DNA from: Luteimonas sp. ANT-B3E
GTDB taxonomy: Bacteria > Pseudomonadota > Gammaproteobacteria > Xanthomonadales > Xanthomonadaceae
Assembly (NCBI GenBank): GCA_001683895.1
Contig: LXQJ01000050.1
Location: forward strand, 19,569 to 83,568
Direction: 5' to 3'
Length of the DNA: 64,000 nt
Below the pieces are notes generated by a model, which did no database searches, was not told where the DNA came from, and worked only from the letters and a program-made list of their open reading frames with translations. Made by a program: the position numbers and the translations under genes. Shown here piece after piece: positions 19,077 to 28,682 of this stretch; position 1 is the first letter of the stretch, and every line of letters starts with the position of its first letter.

Positions 19077-19490
19077 CTAGCGCGCGTGAGATGCCTGCGG
19101 TAGCGGCCTGGTGCTCCACCAGATCAGCCACAGCAGCGCGACCTGTACCGGCAGCCGCCACCACAGCGCCCACATCGGCACGTCGAACAGGTCCGGCCGC
19201 TGCAGCATGTAGACGTGCGCCGGCGTCACCGCGAGCGTCAGCAGGAACAGCCCGATGCCGGCCGCGCGCCGGCTGCGGTGCCACAGCAGCCCGGCGGCAC
19301 CCAGCAGCTCGAACACGCCGCTCGCCAGCACCGCGGCGCGTGGCCACGGCATCCACGGCGGCACGATGCGCATCTCGACCTCGGTCAGCGCGAAATGCGC
19401 GATGCCACCGACGAGGAACCAGGCGAAGACGACGGCCAGCCCAGCGATCCGCCCGCCACCCAGCGGGGCCAGCGCGAGCCCGTCGCGCAT
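19077..19490 (-). CDS. DoxX-like membrane protein
   Basis: Four-TM protein with FALTEVEMRIVPPWMPWPRAAVLASGVFELLGAAGLL. Confidence 0.8.
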   Translation of the reverse strand: MRDGLALAPLGGGRIAGLAVVFAWFLVGGIAHFALTEVEMRIVPPWMPWPRAAVLASGVFELLGAAGLLWHRSRRAAGIGLFLLTLAVTPAHVYMLQRPDLFDVPMWALWWRLPVQVALLWLIWWSTRPLPQASHAR

Positions 19491-19635
19491 CGCGGCAGTC
19501 AGGGATCGGGAGATGCGGACGCTCCAGCGGTGGACACCGGCGAGTGTCGCAGCCGCGGCGCCGGAACGATGTCCGCAGGCCCGTGACCCGCGGACAGACG
19601 GGCGATCGGACACCGCAGCAAGCCTCGGCCCAGGC

Positions 19636-21108
19636 TCAGCGCGGCGACCCGGCGGCGCCGAGCACCTCGCGCTGCGGCAGGGCCTGCGGCCAGGCGCCGG
19701 CAAGCGCGCGATACACCGCCACCGCACCGGTGGTGCTGCGCGTACGGCTGTCCGCGAACGCATCCTGCGCCTGCAGTCGGGTGCGTTCGGCATCGAGCAC
19801 GTCGAGCAGGCCGGTGGCGCCCGCATCGAAGCGCAGCCGCGCGAGCCCCGCGGCGCGCGCACTGGCGAGGGCGGCTTCCTCCAGCTGGCGGTCCTCCGCG
19901 CGCGCGCGGTCGAAGCGGACCAGTGCGTTCTCGGTGTCCTCCAGCGCCAGCAGCACGGTCTGCTGGTAGCGCGCGAGCTCGCCCTCGGCCTCGGCATCGC
20001 GCGCGGCGATGCGGGCGCGTACGCGGCCGATGTCGAGGAACGACCAGTCGATGCCGAGCGCGACGACGCGGGTTTCGCTGTCGCGCGCGAACAGGTCGCC
20101 ACTGTCGATGGCCTGGCTGCCGAGCAGCGCGCCGAGCGAGAAGCGCGGGAACAGGTCGGCGGTGGCCACGCCGACGCGCGCGGTGGCGGCATGCAGCCGC
20201 TGTTCGGCCGCGGCGATGTCCGGGCGACGGCGCAGCAATGTCCCCGGGGTGCCGGGATCGATCGTGGCCGGGACCGCCGGCAGCGCGCGCACCGCCGACA
20301 GTTCGCCCAGCAGCGCATCGGGCGTGCGTCCGGTCAGGACCGCGAGGCGATGGATCGTCGCGGCCACCTGCGCCTCCAGCGCCGGCACGCGCGCCAGCGT
20401 CGACGCGACCTGGGCGCGAGCCCGCGCCGAGTCGAACGCGCTGTCCTGGCCGGCAGCGAACCGCGCCTCGACCAGGCGCAGCGTGTCGCGTTGGGTCCCC
20501 GCGTTGTCCTCGGCCACGCGCAGCCGCTCCTGCAGGCCGCGCAGCGACAGGTACGCGGTCGCGACCTCGGCGACGACCGCCACCTGGGTCGCGCGCAGGT
20601 CGTCGGCGGTCGCGGTCGCGTCGGCGCGACCGGCCTCGATCCCGCGCCGGACGCGGCCGAACAGGTCGAGTTCCCAGCTCGCGGCGAGCCCGGCGCTGTA
20701 GCTGTCGCCATCACGTTCGGCGCGCGGCAGCCCGGGCAACTGGTCCGCGCTGGCGCGGGTGCTGGCGGCCTCCCCGCGTGCGGTCACCGTCGGCAGCACG
20801 TCGAGGCGCGACTGCCGCAGCAGTGCGCGCGCCTCGTCGTAGCGCGACAGCGCGATGCGCAGGTTGTGGTTGGCGACCAGCGCGCGCTGCACCAGCGTGG
20901 TCAGCTGCGGGTCGTCGAACACCACCCAGAAATCGGCGACATCCGCCGTGATCGGCGCCGGCGCCGGCGCCGCACCTGCGGTGCCTGCGGCGGGACTGCC
21001 GGAGAACGTCGCCGGCACCGCCACCGCCGGGCGCACGTGGTCGGGGCCGACGGAACAGGCGGCCAGCAGCGCGCTCGCCAGCGCGGCGATCGCGAGGCGG
21101 GTCACCAT
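19636..21108 (-). CDS. efflux transporter outer membrane lipoprotein (NodT/OprM family)
   Basis: Lipobox LAACSVGPDH; LDLFGRVRRGIEAGRA; RRRPDIAAAEQRLHAATARVGVATADLFPRF. Confidence 0.93.
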   Translation of the reverse strand: MVTRLAIAALASALLAACSVGPDHVRPAVAVPATFSGSPAAGTAGAAPAPAPITADVADFWVVFDDPQLTTLVQRALVANHNLRIALSRYDEARALLRQSRLDVLPTVTARGEAASTRASADQLPGLPRAERDGDSYSAGLAASWELDLFGRVRRGIEAGRADATATADDLRATQVAVVAEVATAYLSLRGLQERLRVAEDNAGTQRDTLRLVEARFAAGQDSAFDSARARAQVASTLARVPALEAQVAATIHRLAVLTGRTPDALLGELSAVRALPAVPATIDPGTPGTLLRRRPDIAAAEQRLHAATARVGVATADLFPRFSLGALLGSQAIDSGDLFARDSETRVVALGIDWSFLDIGRVRARIAARDAEAEGELARYQQTVLLALEDTENALVRFDRARAEDRQLEEAALASARAAGLARLRFDAGATGLLDVLDAERTRLQAQDAFADSRTRSTTGAVAVYRALAGAWPQALPQREVLGAAGSPR

Positions 21109-21851
21109 GGCAGCGACTCGTCGAGGTGGAAATAGCCGCCGGTCGGCCCGGCATCGTCGATCAGCGCGAGCCGCACGCTGGTGCGCGCACCGTCGGCGAC
21201 TTCGAGTTCGCCGTTCTGCTCGTCGCCGGCCTTGTTCATGTCGGTCCGCACGTAACCGGGGTGGATGGTGTTGACCTTGATGCCGCTGTCCTGCAGCGCA
21301 TGCGCCAGATGCACGGTCCACGCATTCACCGCGGTCTTGGACACGTTGTAGGCCGGCACGCCCTTGAAGTCGTAAATGGGGGACGTCGGCTCCTGATGCT
21401 GGTTGATCGACCCGAGCAGGCTGGACACGTTGACGATGCGACCTGCCGCGGACTTGTGCAGCAGCGGCAGCAGCGCCTGGGTGGTCGCGACCAGGCCGAA
21501 CAGGTTGGTCTCGAACGTCGTGCGCCAGGTGTCGATCGACTGGCCGGCGGTGCCGAGCTGCGGGTCGTCGGTTCCGATGCCGGCGTTGTTGACCAGGATG
21601 TCGAGGCGGCCGTGGCGCTGTTCGACCGTGAGCGCGGCCGCCTCGATGCTGGCGGCGTCAGTGACGTCGAGCGCGATGGCTTCGACCGGCAGTCCGTCCG
21701 CCTGCAGCTTCAGTGCGGCTTCGACGGCGCGGTCGTGGCTGCGGCCTGCCAGTAGCGTGTGGACGCCGGCGGCTGCCAGCTGGCGGACGGTTTCCAGGCC
21801 GATGCCGCGGGTGGCGCCGGTGACGAGCGCGATACGGGACGAGGTGTTCAT
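21102..21851 (-). CDS. SDR family NAD(P)-dependent oxidoreductase
   Basis: TGATRGIG, NNAGIG and YNVSKTAVNAWTVHLA (YxxxK) motifs; overlaps the NodT gene start. Confidence 0.92.
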   Translation of the reverse strand: MNTSSRIALVTGATRGIGLETVRQLAAAGVHTLLAGRSHDRAVEAALKLQADGLPVEAIALDVTDAASIEAAALTVEQRHGRLDILVNNAGIGTDDPQLGTAGQSIDTWRTTFETNLFGLVATTQALLPLLHKSAAGRIVNVSSLLGSINQHQEPTSPIYDFKGVPAYNVSKTAVNAWTVHLAHALQDSGIKVNTIHPGYVRTDMNKAGDEQNGELEVADGARTSVRLALIDDAGPTGGYFHLDESLPW

Positions 21852-21951
21852 GCGTGACTCCTGAAATACGGGTTCGGGGTGAGGCAGCGCGCGTCGGCGC
21901 GGCCGGGTTCGAAGAGGCGAGCGTGTGCGACGTGGACTGCAACGGCAGGGG

Positions 21952-24900
21952 TCATGCGTGCAGCCCCTTGTCTGGAACGTCGTGCGCGGGCGGAACCGGC
22001 TTGTGCGACACCAGCGGCGTGTTCGCGAGCTTGCGCAGCGCGACGTAGAACACCGGGGTCAGGAAGAGGCCGAACACCGTGACGCCGAGCATCCCGGCGA
22101 ACACGGTGATGCCGGTGATCGAACGCACCTCCGCGCCCGCGCCGCTCGACAGCACCAGCGGCACCGTGCCGGCGATGAACGCGACCGAGGTCATGACGAT
22201 CGGGCGCAGGCGCAGGCGGCTGGCTTCCAGCGCGGCCTCGACGATGCCCTTGCCCTGCATCTCCAGTTCGCGGGCGAACTCGACGATCAGGATCGCGTTC
22301 TTGCACGCCAGCCCCATCAGCACCACCAGGCCGACCTGCACGAAGACGTTGTTGTCGCCGCCCGCCAGCCACACGCCGAACAGCGCCGACAGCAGCGTCA
22401 TCGGCACGATCAGGATCACCGCCAGCGGCAGCGACCAGCTCTCGTACAGCGCGGCCAGCACCAGGAACGCCAGCAGCACCGCCAGCGGGAACACGATCAT
22501 CGCCGCGCCGCCCTGGGTCATCTGCTGGTAGCTCAGGTCGCTCCAGCCGATACCCATGCCGGCGGGCAGCGCCTGCTCCGCAAGCTCGGTGACCTTGGCC
22601 ATCGCTTCGCCCGAGGACAGCACGCGGGGATCGGCGTCGCCCAGCAGGTCGGCGGCCGGGTAGCCGTTGAAGCGGATCACCGGGTCCGGCCCGTAGGTCT
22701 GGCGCACGGCGACCATCGAACCCACCGGCACCATCTCGCCCGCGTCGTTGCGCGTGCGCAGGTTGGCGATGTCCGACACCTCGTCGCGGAACTGGCCGTC
22801 GGCCTGGGCGATGACCTGCCAGGTGCGGCCGAACATGTTGAAGTCGTTGACGTAGGCCGAGCCGAGGTAGGTCTGCAGCGTGTCGAACAGCTCGGTCAGC
22901 GGCACGCCCTGGGCCTTGGCCTTCTCGCGGTCGACGTCGGCGTCGAGCTGCGGCACGTTGGCCTGGTAGCTGCTGATCGGGAAGCCCATGCCCGGCGTCT
23001 GCGCAGCCGCGCCCTGGAACGCCTGCACCGCGTTCTGCAGCTCGCCATAGCCCAACTGTGTGCGGTCCTCGATGAACAGCGACCAGCCCGAGCCGTTGCC
23101 GAGGCCCTGGATCGGCGGCGGCATGAACGCGAAGGTGAAGCCTTCCTGGATGGTCGCGAACTTCTGGTTGAGCTCGGCGGTGATCTCCTCGGCGGTGCGC
23201 GAGCGCTCGCTGAAGGGATCGAGGGTGAAGAAGATCACACCGTTGTTGGGCGTGTTGGTGAACTGCAACGGGTTGAGACCCGGGAACGCGATCTCGCTGG
23301 CGACGCCCTCCACCTCGCTGGCGAGTGCGGCCATCTTCTTCAGCGTCGCGTCGGTGCGTTCGATCGACGCACCCTCGGGCATCTTGACGCCGGCGATCAC
23401 GTACAGCTTGTCCTGCACCGGGATGAATCCGGCCGGCACCGCCTTGAACATCAGGCCCGCGCCGACCAGCAGCACCGCGTAGACCAGGAACACCGAGCCG
23501 CGACGCCCGAGCGCCTTTGATACCGCGCCTTCGTAGCGTTCCGAACTGCGGTTGAAGAAGCGGTTGAACGGCCGGAACACCCAGCCGAACAGCCGGTCGA
23601 TCAGGCGCGAAGCGCGATCCTTCGGCGCGTCGTGCGACTTCAGCAGGATCGCCGCCAGTGCCGGCGACAGCGTCAGCGAATTGATCGCCGAGATCACGGT
23701 CGAGATCGCGATCGTCACCGCGAACTGCTTGTAGAACTGGCCGGTCACGCCGGTCAGGAAGGCCATCGGCACGAACACCGCGCACAGCACCAGCGCGATC
23801 GCGATGATCGGCCCGGAGACTTCCTTCATCGCCAGGTGCGCGGCCTCCAGCGGCGTGGCGCCGAGTTCGATGTGGCGCTCGACGTTCTCGACCACCACGA
23901 TCGCGTCGTCGACGACGATGCCGATCGCGAGCACCAGGCCGAACAGGGTCAGCGTGTTGATCGAATAGCCCAGCAGGTACAGCACCGCGAAGGTGCCGAC
24001 CACCGACACCGGCACCGCCAGCAGCGGGATGATCGACGCGCGCCAGCTCTGCAGGAACAGGATCACCACCAGCACCACCAGCAGCGTGGCTTCGAGCAGC
24101 GTGACAATGACGGACTTGATGGAGTCGCGGACGAAGATCGTGGTGTCGTAGATCGACTGGATCTCGACGCCCGGCGGCAGCTGCGGCCGCAGCTCGTCCA
24201 TCTTCGCGACCACGCCGTCGCGGATGTCGAGCGCGTTGGCGCCCGGCGCCTGGAAGATGCCGATCGCCGCGGCGTTCTTGCCGTCGAGGCGTGCGCGCAG
24301 GGTGTAGTCGCCGGCGGCAAGTTCGATGCGCGCGACATCGGCCAGGCGCACAAGCTTGCCGTCGGTGCCGGACTTGAGCACGATGTCGCCGAATTCCTCG
24401 ACGCTCTCCAACCGGCCACGCGCATTGATCGGCAGCAGGAAGTCGCTGCCGTTGGCGGTCGGCTCGGCGCCGAGCTGGCCGGCCGACACCTGCACGTTCT
24501 GTTCGCGCACCGCTCGCAGCACGTCGCCTGCGGTCATGCCGCGGGCGGCGATGCGGTCGGGATCCAGCCACAGGCGCATCGCGTAGTCGCCGCCGCCGAA
24601 CAGCTGCGCATCGCCGACGCCGGTGATCTTGGCCAGCTCGTCCTTGACGTGCAGGCGCATGTAGTTGCGCAGGTACAGCGAGTCGTAGCGGCCGTCCTCC
24701 GAGGTCAGGTGCACCACCATCAGGAAGACCGGTGACTGCTTCTGCGTGGTCACGCCCTGCCGGCGCACGTCCTCGGGCAGCCGCGCCTGCGCCTGCGCTA
24801 CGCGGTTCTGCACCCGCACCGCGGCCTCGTCGGCATCGGTGCCGGGCTTGAAGGTCACGGTGAGCTGCAGCACGCCGTCGGAGCCGGCGACGGACTTCAT

Positions 24901-25137
24901 GTACATCATGTCCTCGACGCCGTTGATGGCTTCCTCGAGCGGCGTTGCCACGGTCTCGGCGATCACCTTCGGGTTGGCGCCGGGATACACGGTGCGCACC
25001 ACCACCGACGGCGGCACGACCTCGGGGTATTCGCCGATCGGCAGCAGTGGGATGGCGATCAGGCCACCGGCGAAGATCAGGATCGACAGCACCGCGGCGA
25101 AGATCGGGCGGTCGATGAAGAAGCGGGAGAAGTCCAC
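21952..25137 (-). CDS. efflux RND transporter permease subunit (HAE1/AcrB family)
   Basis: MDFSRFFIDRPIFAAVLSILIFAGGLIAIPLLPIGEYPEVVPPSVVV; GLVLAIGIVVDDAIVVVENVERH; 1061 aa. Confidence 0.96.
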   Translation of the reverse strand: MDFSRFFIDRPIFAAVLSILIFAGGLIAIPLLPIGEYPEVVPPSVVVRTVYPGANPKVIAETVATPLEEAINGVEDMMYMKSVAGSDGVLQLTVTFKPGTDADEAAVRVQNRVAQAQARLPEDVRRQGVTTQKQSPVFLMVVHLTSEDGRYDSLYLRNYMRLHVKDELAKITGVGDAQLFGGGDYAMRLWLDPDRIAARGMTAGDVLRAVREQNVQVSAGQLGAEPTANGSDFLLPINARGRLESVEEFGDIVLKSGTDGKLVRLADVARIELAAGDYTLRARLDGKNAAAIGIFQAPGANALDIRDGVVAKMDELRPQLPPGVEIQSIYDTTIFVRDSIKSVIVTLLEATLLVVLVVILFLQSWRASIIPLLAVPVSVVGTFAVLYLLGYSINTLTLFGLVLAIGIVVDDAIVVVENVERHIELGATPLEAAHLAMKEVSGPIIAIALVLCAVFVPMAFLTGVTGQFYKQFAVTIAISTVISAINSLTLSPALAAILLKSHDAPKDRASRLIDRLFGWVFRPFNRFFNRSSERYEGAVSKALGRRGSVFLVYAVLLVGAGLMFKAVPAGFIPVQDKLYVIAGVKMPEGASIERTDATLKKMAALASEVEGVASEIAFPGLNPLQFTNTPNNGVIFFTLDPFSERSRTAEEITAELNQKFATIQEGFTFAFMPPPIQGLGNGSGWSLFIEDRTQLGYGELQNAVQAFQGAAAQTPGMGFPISSYQANVPQLDADVDREKAKAQGVPLTELFDTLQTYLGSAYVNDFNMFGRTWQVIAQADGQFRDEVSDIANLRTRNDAGEMVPVGSMVAVRQTYGPDPVIRFNGYPAADLLGDADPRVLSSGEAMAKVTELAEQALPAGMGIGWSDLSYQQMTQGGAAMIVFPLAVLLAFLVLAALYESWSLPLAVILIVPMTLLSALFGVWLAGGDNNVFVQVGLVVLMGLACKNAILIVEFARELEMQGKGIVEAALEASRLRLRPIVMTSVAFIAGTVPLVLSSGAGAEVRSITGITVFAGMLGVTVFGLFLTPVFYVALRKLANTPLVSHKPVPPAHDVPDKGLHA

Positions 25138-25200
25138 GGGGAGATCCTTGTGGGAAGCGCGGGATGACGGTTCGGCGACGGTTCGAAGCGACGCGGCGGG

Positions 25201-26391
25201 TCAGCGCCCGGCGACGGCCGCGGCGGGCTGGCCGCCGCGCATCGCCACCACCTGCGGGGCGACCGGCATGCCCGGCATGAACACCTTCTGCGCGCCGTTG
25301 ACGACCACGCGGTCGCCGGCGGCGAGCCCGGCATCCACCACGCGCAGGCCGTCGACGATGCGGCCCAGCACCACGTCGCGGCGCTGGGCGGTGTCGTCGT
25401 CGCCGACGATGTAGACGTACTTGCGGTCCTGGTCGGTGATCACGGCCTTGTCGTCGATCAGGACCGCCGGCCGCGCCGCCGCGCCTTCGAGCTGCACGCG
25501 CGCGAACATGCCCGGCGTGAAGCGACGGTCCGGATTCGGCAGCACCGCGCGGGCGCGCACCGTGCCGGTCGAGGGGTCGACCTGGTTGTCGACGAAGTCG
25601 ACGACGCCGGCATGCGGATGGCCCGTCTCGTCGGCCAGGCCGATGCGGACGGCGTTCTCGCCACCGTTGCGGGTGCCGGCGCGCGCCTGCGCCTGGTAGC
25701 CGAGGAACGCGCGCTCGTCGGTCTCGAAGTAGACGTGCACCGGATCCTGCGAGACCACCGTGGTCAGCAGCGTGGCATCGGCCTGGGCCAGGTTGCCGGT
25801 GGTCACCATGGCGCGGCCGGCGCGGCCGGCGACCGGGGCACGCACCTCGGTGAACTGCAGGTCCAGCCGCGCCGCGGCGACGGCGGCCTGCGCCGCGCGC
25901 ACGCCGGCGCCGGACTGCGCGGTCGCAGCCCTGCGGGTCTCGTACTCGTCGCGCGAGATCGCCTGGGCGTCGACGAGCGCCTGGGCGCGGACGTCCTGGG
26001 TGCCGGCGAGCTGCGCTTCGGCGCGGGCGCGGGCCAGGTTCGCCTCGGCCTGGTCGAGCGCGGCGCGATAAGGGCGCGGATCGATGACGAACAGCAGGTC
26101 GCCCCGGGCGACCTCGGCGCCTTCGTCGAACGCGACGCGCTGGACGTAGCCGCTGACGCGCGGGCGCAGCTCGACCGAGTCGACGGCGGCAATGCGGCCG
26201 GTGGCGTCGTCCCACTGGCGGACCTGCTCGGTCAGCACCGGGGCGACGCTGACCTGGGGCGGTGGCGGCGCGGCGGCATCGTCGGCGCGGCTGTCGCAGC
26301 CGGCGACGATCGTGGCGATCGCCGCGGCGAGGGTGAACAGCAGCAACGCACGCGGCGCGCGGCGGGCAATGGGTGACGGAAGCAGTTTCAT
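25201..26391 (-). CDS. efflux RND transporter periplasmic adaptor subunit
   Basis: Lipoprotein signal, LRPRVSGYVQRVAFDEGAEVARGDLLFVIDPRPY, FTEVRAPVAGRAGRAMVTTGNL. Confidence 0.94.
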   Translation of the reverse strand: MKLLPSPIARRAPRALLLFTLAAAIATIVAGCDSRADDAAAPPPPQVSVAPVLTEQVRQWDDATGRIAAVDSVELRPRVSGYVQRVAFDEGAEVARGDLLFVIDPRPYRAALDQAEANLARARAEAQLAGTQDVRAQALVDAQAISRDEYETRRAATAQSGAGVRAAQAAVAAARLDLQFTEVRAPVAGRAGRAMVTTGNLAQADATLLTTVVSQDPVHVYFETDERAFLGYQAQARAGTRNGGENAVRIGLADETGHPHAGVVDFVDNQVDPSTGTVRARAVLPNPDRRFTPGMFARVQLEGAAARPAVLIDDKAVITDQDRKYVYIVGDDDTAQRRDVVLGRIVDGLRVVDAGLAAGDRVVVNGAQKVFMPGMPVAPQVVAMRGGQPAAAVAGR

Positions 26392-27236
26392 CGTGGCAGG
26401 TCCTGGTGGTGCGGGGAGGCGGTGATGCCGCGCAGCAGGGCGCGGGCATCGGTGAGGTCGCGGGACGACGGCAGGCAGGCAGGGGCGGGCGGCACGCAGC
26501 CCCGCTCGGGGGCGTCGAGGTCGTCGGAGAGCGTCGGTCCGGGCACCGGCGCAGGCAGCGGGAACCGCACCATCACCGGCGCCGGCAGCCCACGGGCGTC
26601 GACCATGCGCAGCGCCGCGCGGGCGATCGCATCGGCCGACGGCCAGCGGTCGCAGGCATGGCGCGCGTTGGCCGCGGTGCGCACCGGCGCGTCGACCGAC
26701 AGCAGCTGCACGCGCACCGGCAGCGCGCGGGCCTCGTCGTGCAGCACGCGGGCGAGCATGCGCAGCGCGTCCGCGCCGATCGAATGGTGGCCGTGACCGG
26801 CCCAGGGGTGGTCGGCGCCCGGGCCGCCCACCAGCACGTAGGCGCCGTGGCGGCGCGCCGCCAGCAGCGGCAGCAGGTGGCGGGCCGCGAACAGGTGCGG
26901 CAGCAGGTCCTCGTCGAGCCGTCGGCGCAGCAGGTCGGCGGGCCCGTCGAGCAGCCGGCCGCGCTCGCGCTCACCGCGGATCGCGGCAACGACGACCTCC
27001 GGCGCTGCGCCCGGCAGCACCGCGACGCGGGCCGCAAGGGCGGCGGCATCGGCATCGCTCGCGACCGTCGCGGCGACCAGCGACAGCGCTCCCGACGGAT
27101 ATGCCACGCGCAATCCCTCGAGGGCGGCGGCATCGCGGGCCACTGCGATCACGGAGCGGCCGGCGTCGAGCGCGACGTCGACGACCGTGCGCCCGATGAT
27201 CCCGCTCGCGCCGAGGACGAGCAGCGGGCCGGTCAT
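26388..27236 (-). CDS. SDR/Rossmann-fold oxidoreductase
   Basis: MTGPLLVLGASGIIGRTVVDVAL Rossmann motif; 4-nt overlap with the adaptor gene. Confidence 0.75.
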   Translation of the reverse strand: MTGPLLVLGASGIIGRTVVDVALDAGRSVIAVARDAAALEGLRVAYPSGALSLVAATVASDADAAALAARVAVLPGAAPEVVVAAIRGERERGRLLDGPADLLRRRLDEDLLPHLFAARHLLPLLAARRHGAYVLVGGPGADHPWAGHGHHSIGADALRMLARVLHDEARALPVRVQLLSVDAPVRTAANARHACDRWPSADAIARAALRMVDARGLPAPVMVRFPLPAPVPGPTLSDDLDAPERGCVPPAPACLPSSRDLTDARALLRGITASPHHQDLPR

Positions 27237-27520
27237 TGTCCCGCTCCCGGGATTTTGTTTCCCGAACCGTTCAGGACCGGCATGTCGTCGACCGACGGAG
27301 GGCGGCAGCGTCCGCCCAGCAGTGCGCGCAGCCAGCCCCACGACGGCGCACCGCCCCGCGCCGCCCGTCGCGCCCCGGAAACGGCGCTGGAGCCGGGCCT
27401 CGGCGCGATTTCAAGCGCACGCGGCCGGCGTCGGGCAGCGCCCCTGGCAGGGCTCGCGGGGCGGCCGATCAGGATGGGCGACAGCGGCATGGGGAGGCTC
27501 CTCGAGAACGAGGACGCCAC
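27233..27520 (-). CDS. hypothetical small protein (first ORF of the RND operon)
   Basis: 95-codon ORF between the divergent promoter region and the SDR gene; its TGA overlaps the SDR ATG (ATGA). No recognised domain. Confidence 0.35.
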   Translation of the reverse strand: MASSFSRSLPMPLSPILIGRPASPARGAARRRPRALEIAPRPGSSAVSGARRAARGGAPSWGWLRALLGGRCRPPSVDDMPVLNGSGNKIPGAGQ

Positions 27521-27557
27521 CTTAGGCGCGACAACCGGACTTGATTAGTCCACATTC

Positions 27558-27577
27558 GGGGGAATAATTATCCCCCC
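27558..27577. promoter_or_regulatory. AT-cored near-palindrome in LysR/RND divergent promoter region
   Basis: GGGGGA-ATAATTAT-CCCCCC, a low-GC core in a very GC-rich sequence, 28 nt upstream of the LysR start codon. Confidence 0.5.
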
Positions 27578-27604
27578 GACGGTCCAATCGCTGCGAGGCA
27601 CGCC

Positions 27605-28675
27605 ATGGCACACGATCTCAACGACACCCTGATCTTCGTCAAGGTGGTCGAGCAGGGCAGCTTCATCGCCGCCGCCAACGCGCTGGGGCTGCCGAAAACC
27701 ACGGTCAGCCGCAAGGTCCAGGAACTCGAACAGCGCCTCGGCGCGCGGCTGCTGCACCGGACGACGCGCCGGCTCGGGCTGACCGAGGCCGGCTCGGTCT
27801 ACCACGAGCACTGCCAGCGCATCGCGCGCGAACTCGACGAAGCCGAGAGCGCGGTCGGCCAGCTGCAGTCGGGGCCGCGCGGCTGGCTGCGCTTCACCGT
27901 GCCGTACTCGATCGGCATCACCTGGATCGCGCCGCTGCTCGGCGACTTCCAGGCGCAGTACCCGGACATCTCGCTGGACATGCACATGGGCAACGAGAAG
28001 CTCGACCTGATCGCCGGCGAGGCCGACCTGGCACTGCGCGTCGGCACCCTGCCCGACTCCAACCTGGTCGCGCGCAAGCTCGGCAGCCTGCGCACGCAGG
28101 TGTTCGCCAGCCCCGGCTACATCGAGCGCCACGGCGAACCGCTGCACCCCGACGACCTGCAGCACCATCGCACCCTGGTGATGCGCAAGAGCCGCAACCC
28201 GAGCAACCGCTACGTCTGGCCACTCACCGACGGCGGCGACGTGCGCGATTTCACCGTCAACCCGCAGCTGGTGGCCAACGACCCGTCGGCGCTGCAGTGG
28301 GCGGTGATCCAGGGCGAAGGCCTGCTGCTGACCGGCGACGTGATGGCCAAGGCGTTGCTCGAGGCCGGGCTGGTGCAGCGTGTGCTCGCTGGGTGGACCG
28401 GGCCGGAGGTGGACTTCAACGCGGTGTTCGCCGGCGGGCGCCTGGTGTCGCCGAAGGTGCGCGCGTTCGTCGACTTCCTGATCGAGCGGCTCAACTTCGA
28501 CACCGACCACATGCAGACCCTGTGCTCGGTGCAGCGCGAGGCGATGGCGGCGCGTTCGGCCGGGCGGATCGTGCGCGCGCAGATCGAGAAGGTGGTGCGC
28601 CAGCCCGGGACCCGCGGCGACGCGGCGCCGGACGACGATCGCAGCGACACGCCCGGTCGCGCAGTGGAGGCGTAG
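27605..28675 (+). CDS. LysR-family transcriptional regulator
   Basis: N-terminal HTH (FVKVVEQGSFIAAANALGLPKTTVSRKVQELEQRLGARLLHRTTRRLGLTEAG); divergent from the RND operon. Confidence 0.94.
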   Translation: MAHDLNDTLIFVKVVEQGSFIAAANALGLPKTTVSRKVQELEQRLGARLLHRTTRRLGLTEAGSVYHEHCQRIARELDEAESAVGQLQSGPRGWLRFTVPYSIGITWIAPLLGDFQAQYPDISLDMHMGNEKLDLIAGEADLALRVGTLPDSNLVARKLGSLRTQVFASPGYIERHGEPLHPDDLQHHRTLVMRKSRNPSNRYVWPLTDGGDVRDFTVNPQLVANDPSALQWAVIQGEGLLLTGDVMAKALLEAGLVQRVLAGWTGPEVDFNAVFAGGRLVSPKVRAFVDFLIERLNFDTDHMQTLCSVQREAMAARSAGRIVRAQIEKVVRQPGTRGDAAPDDDRSDTPGRAVEA

Positions 28676-28682
28676 CCGCGCG

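Noticed and set aside
19072-19085. Perfect 14-bp palindrome GCGCGCTAGCGCGC
   Set aside because: Lies over the stop of the DoxX-like gene in GC-rich sequence and is likely to arise by chance; no repeat elsewhere was noticed.
21848-26449. 1533-aa minus-strand ORF across the RND operon
   Set aside because: Frame-shifted shadow of the real SDR/RND/adaptor genes; Arg/Gly/Pro-rich with no domains, as expected in very GC-rich DNA.
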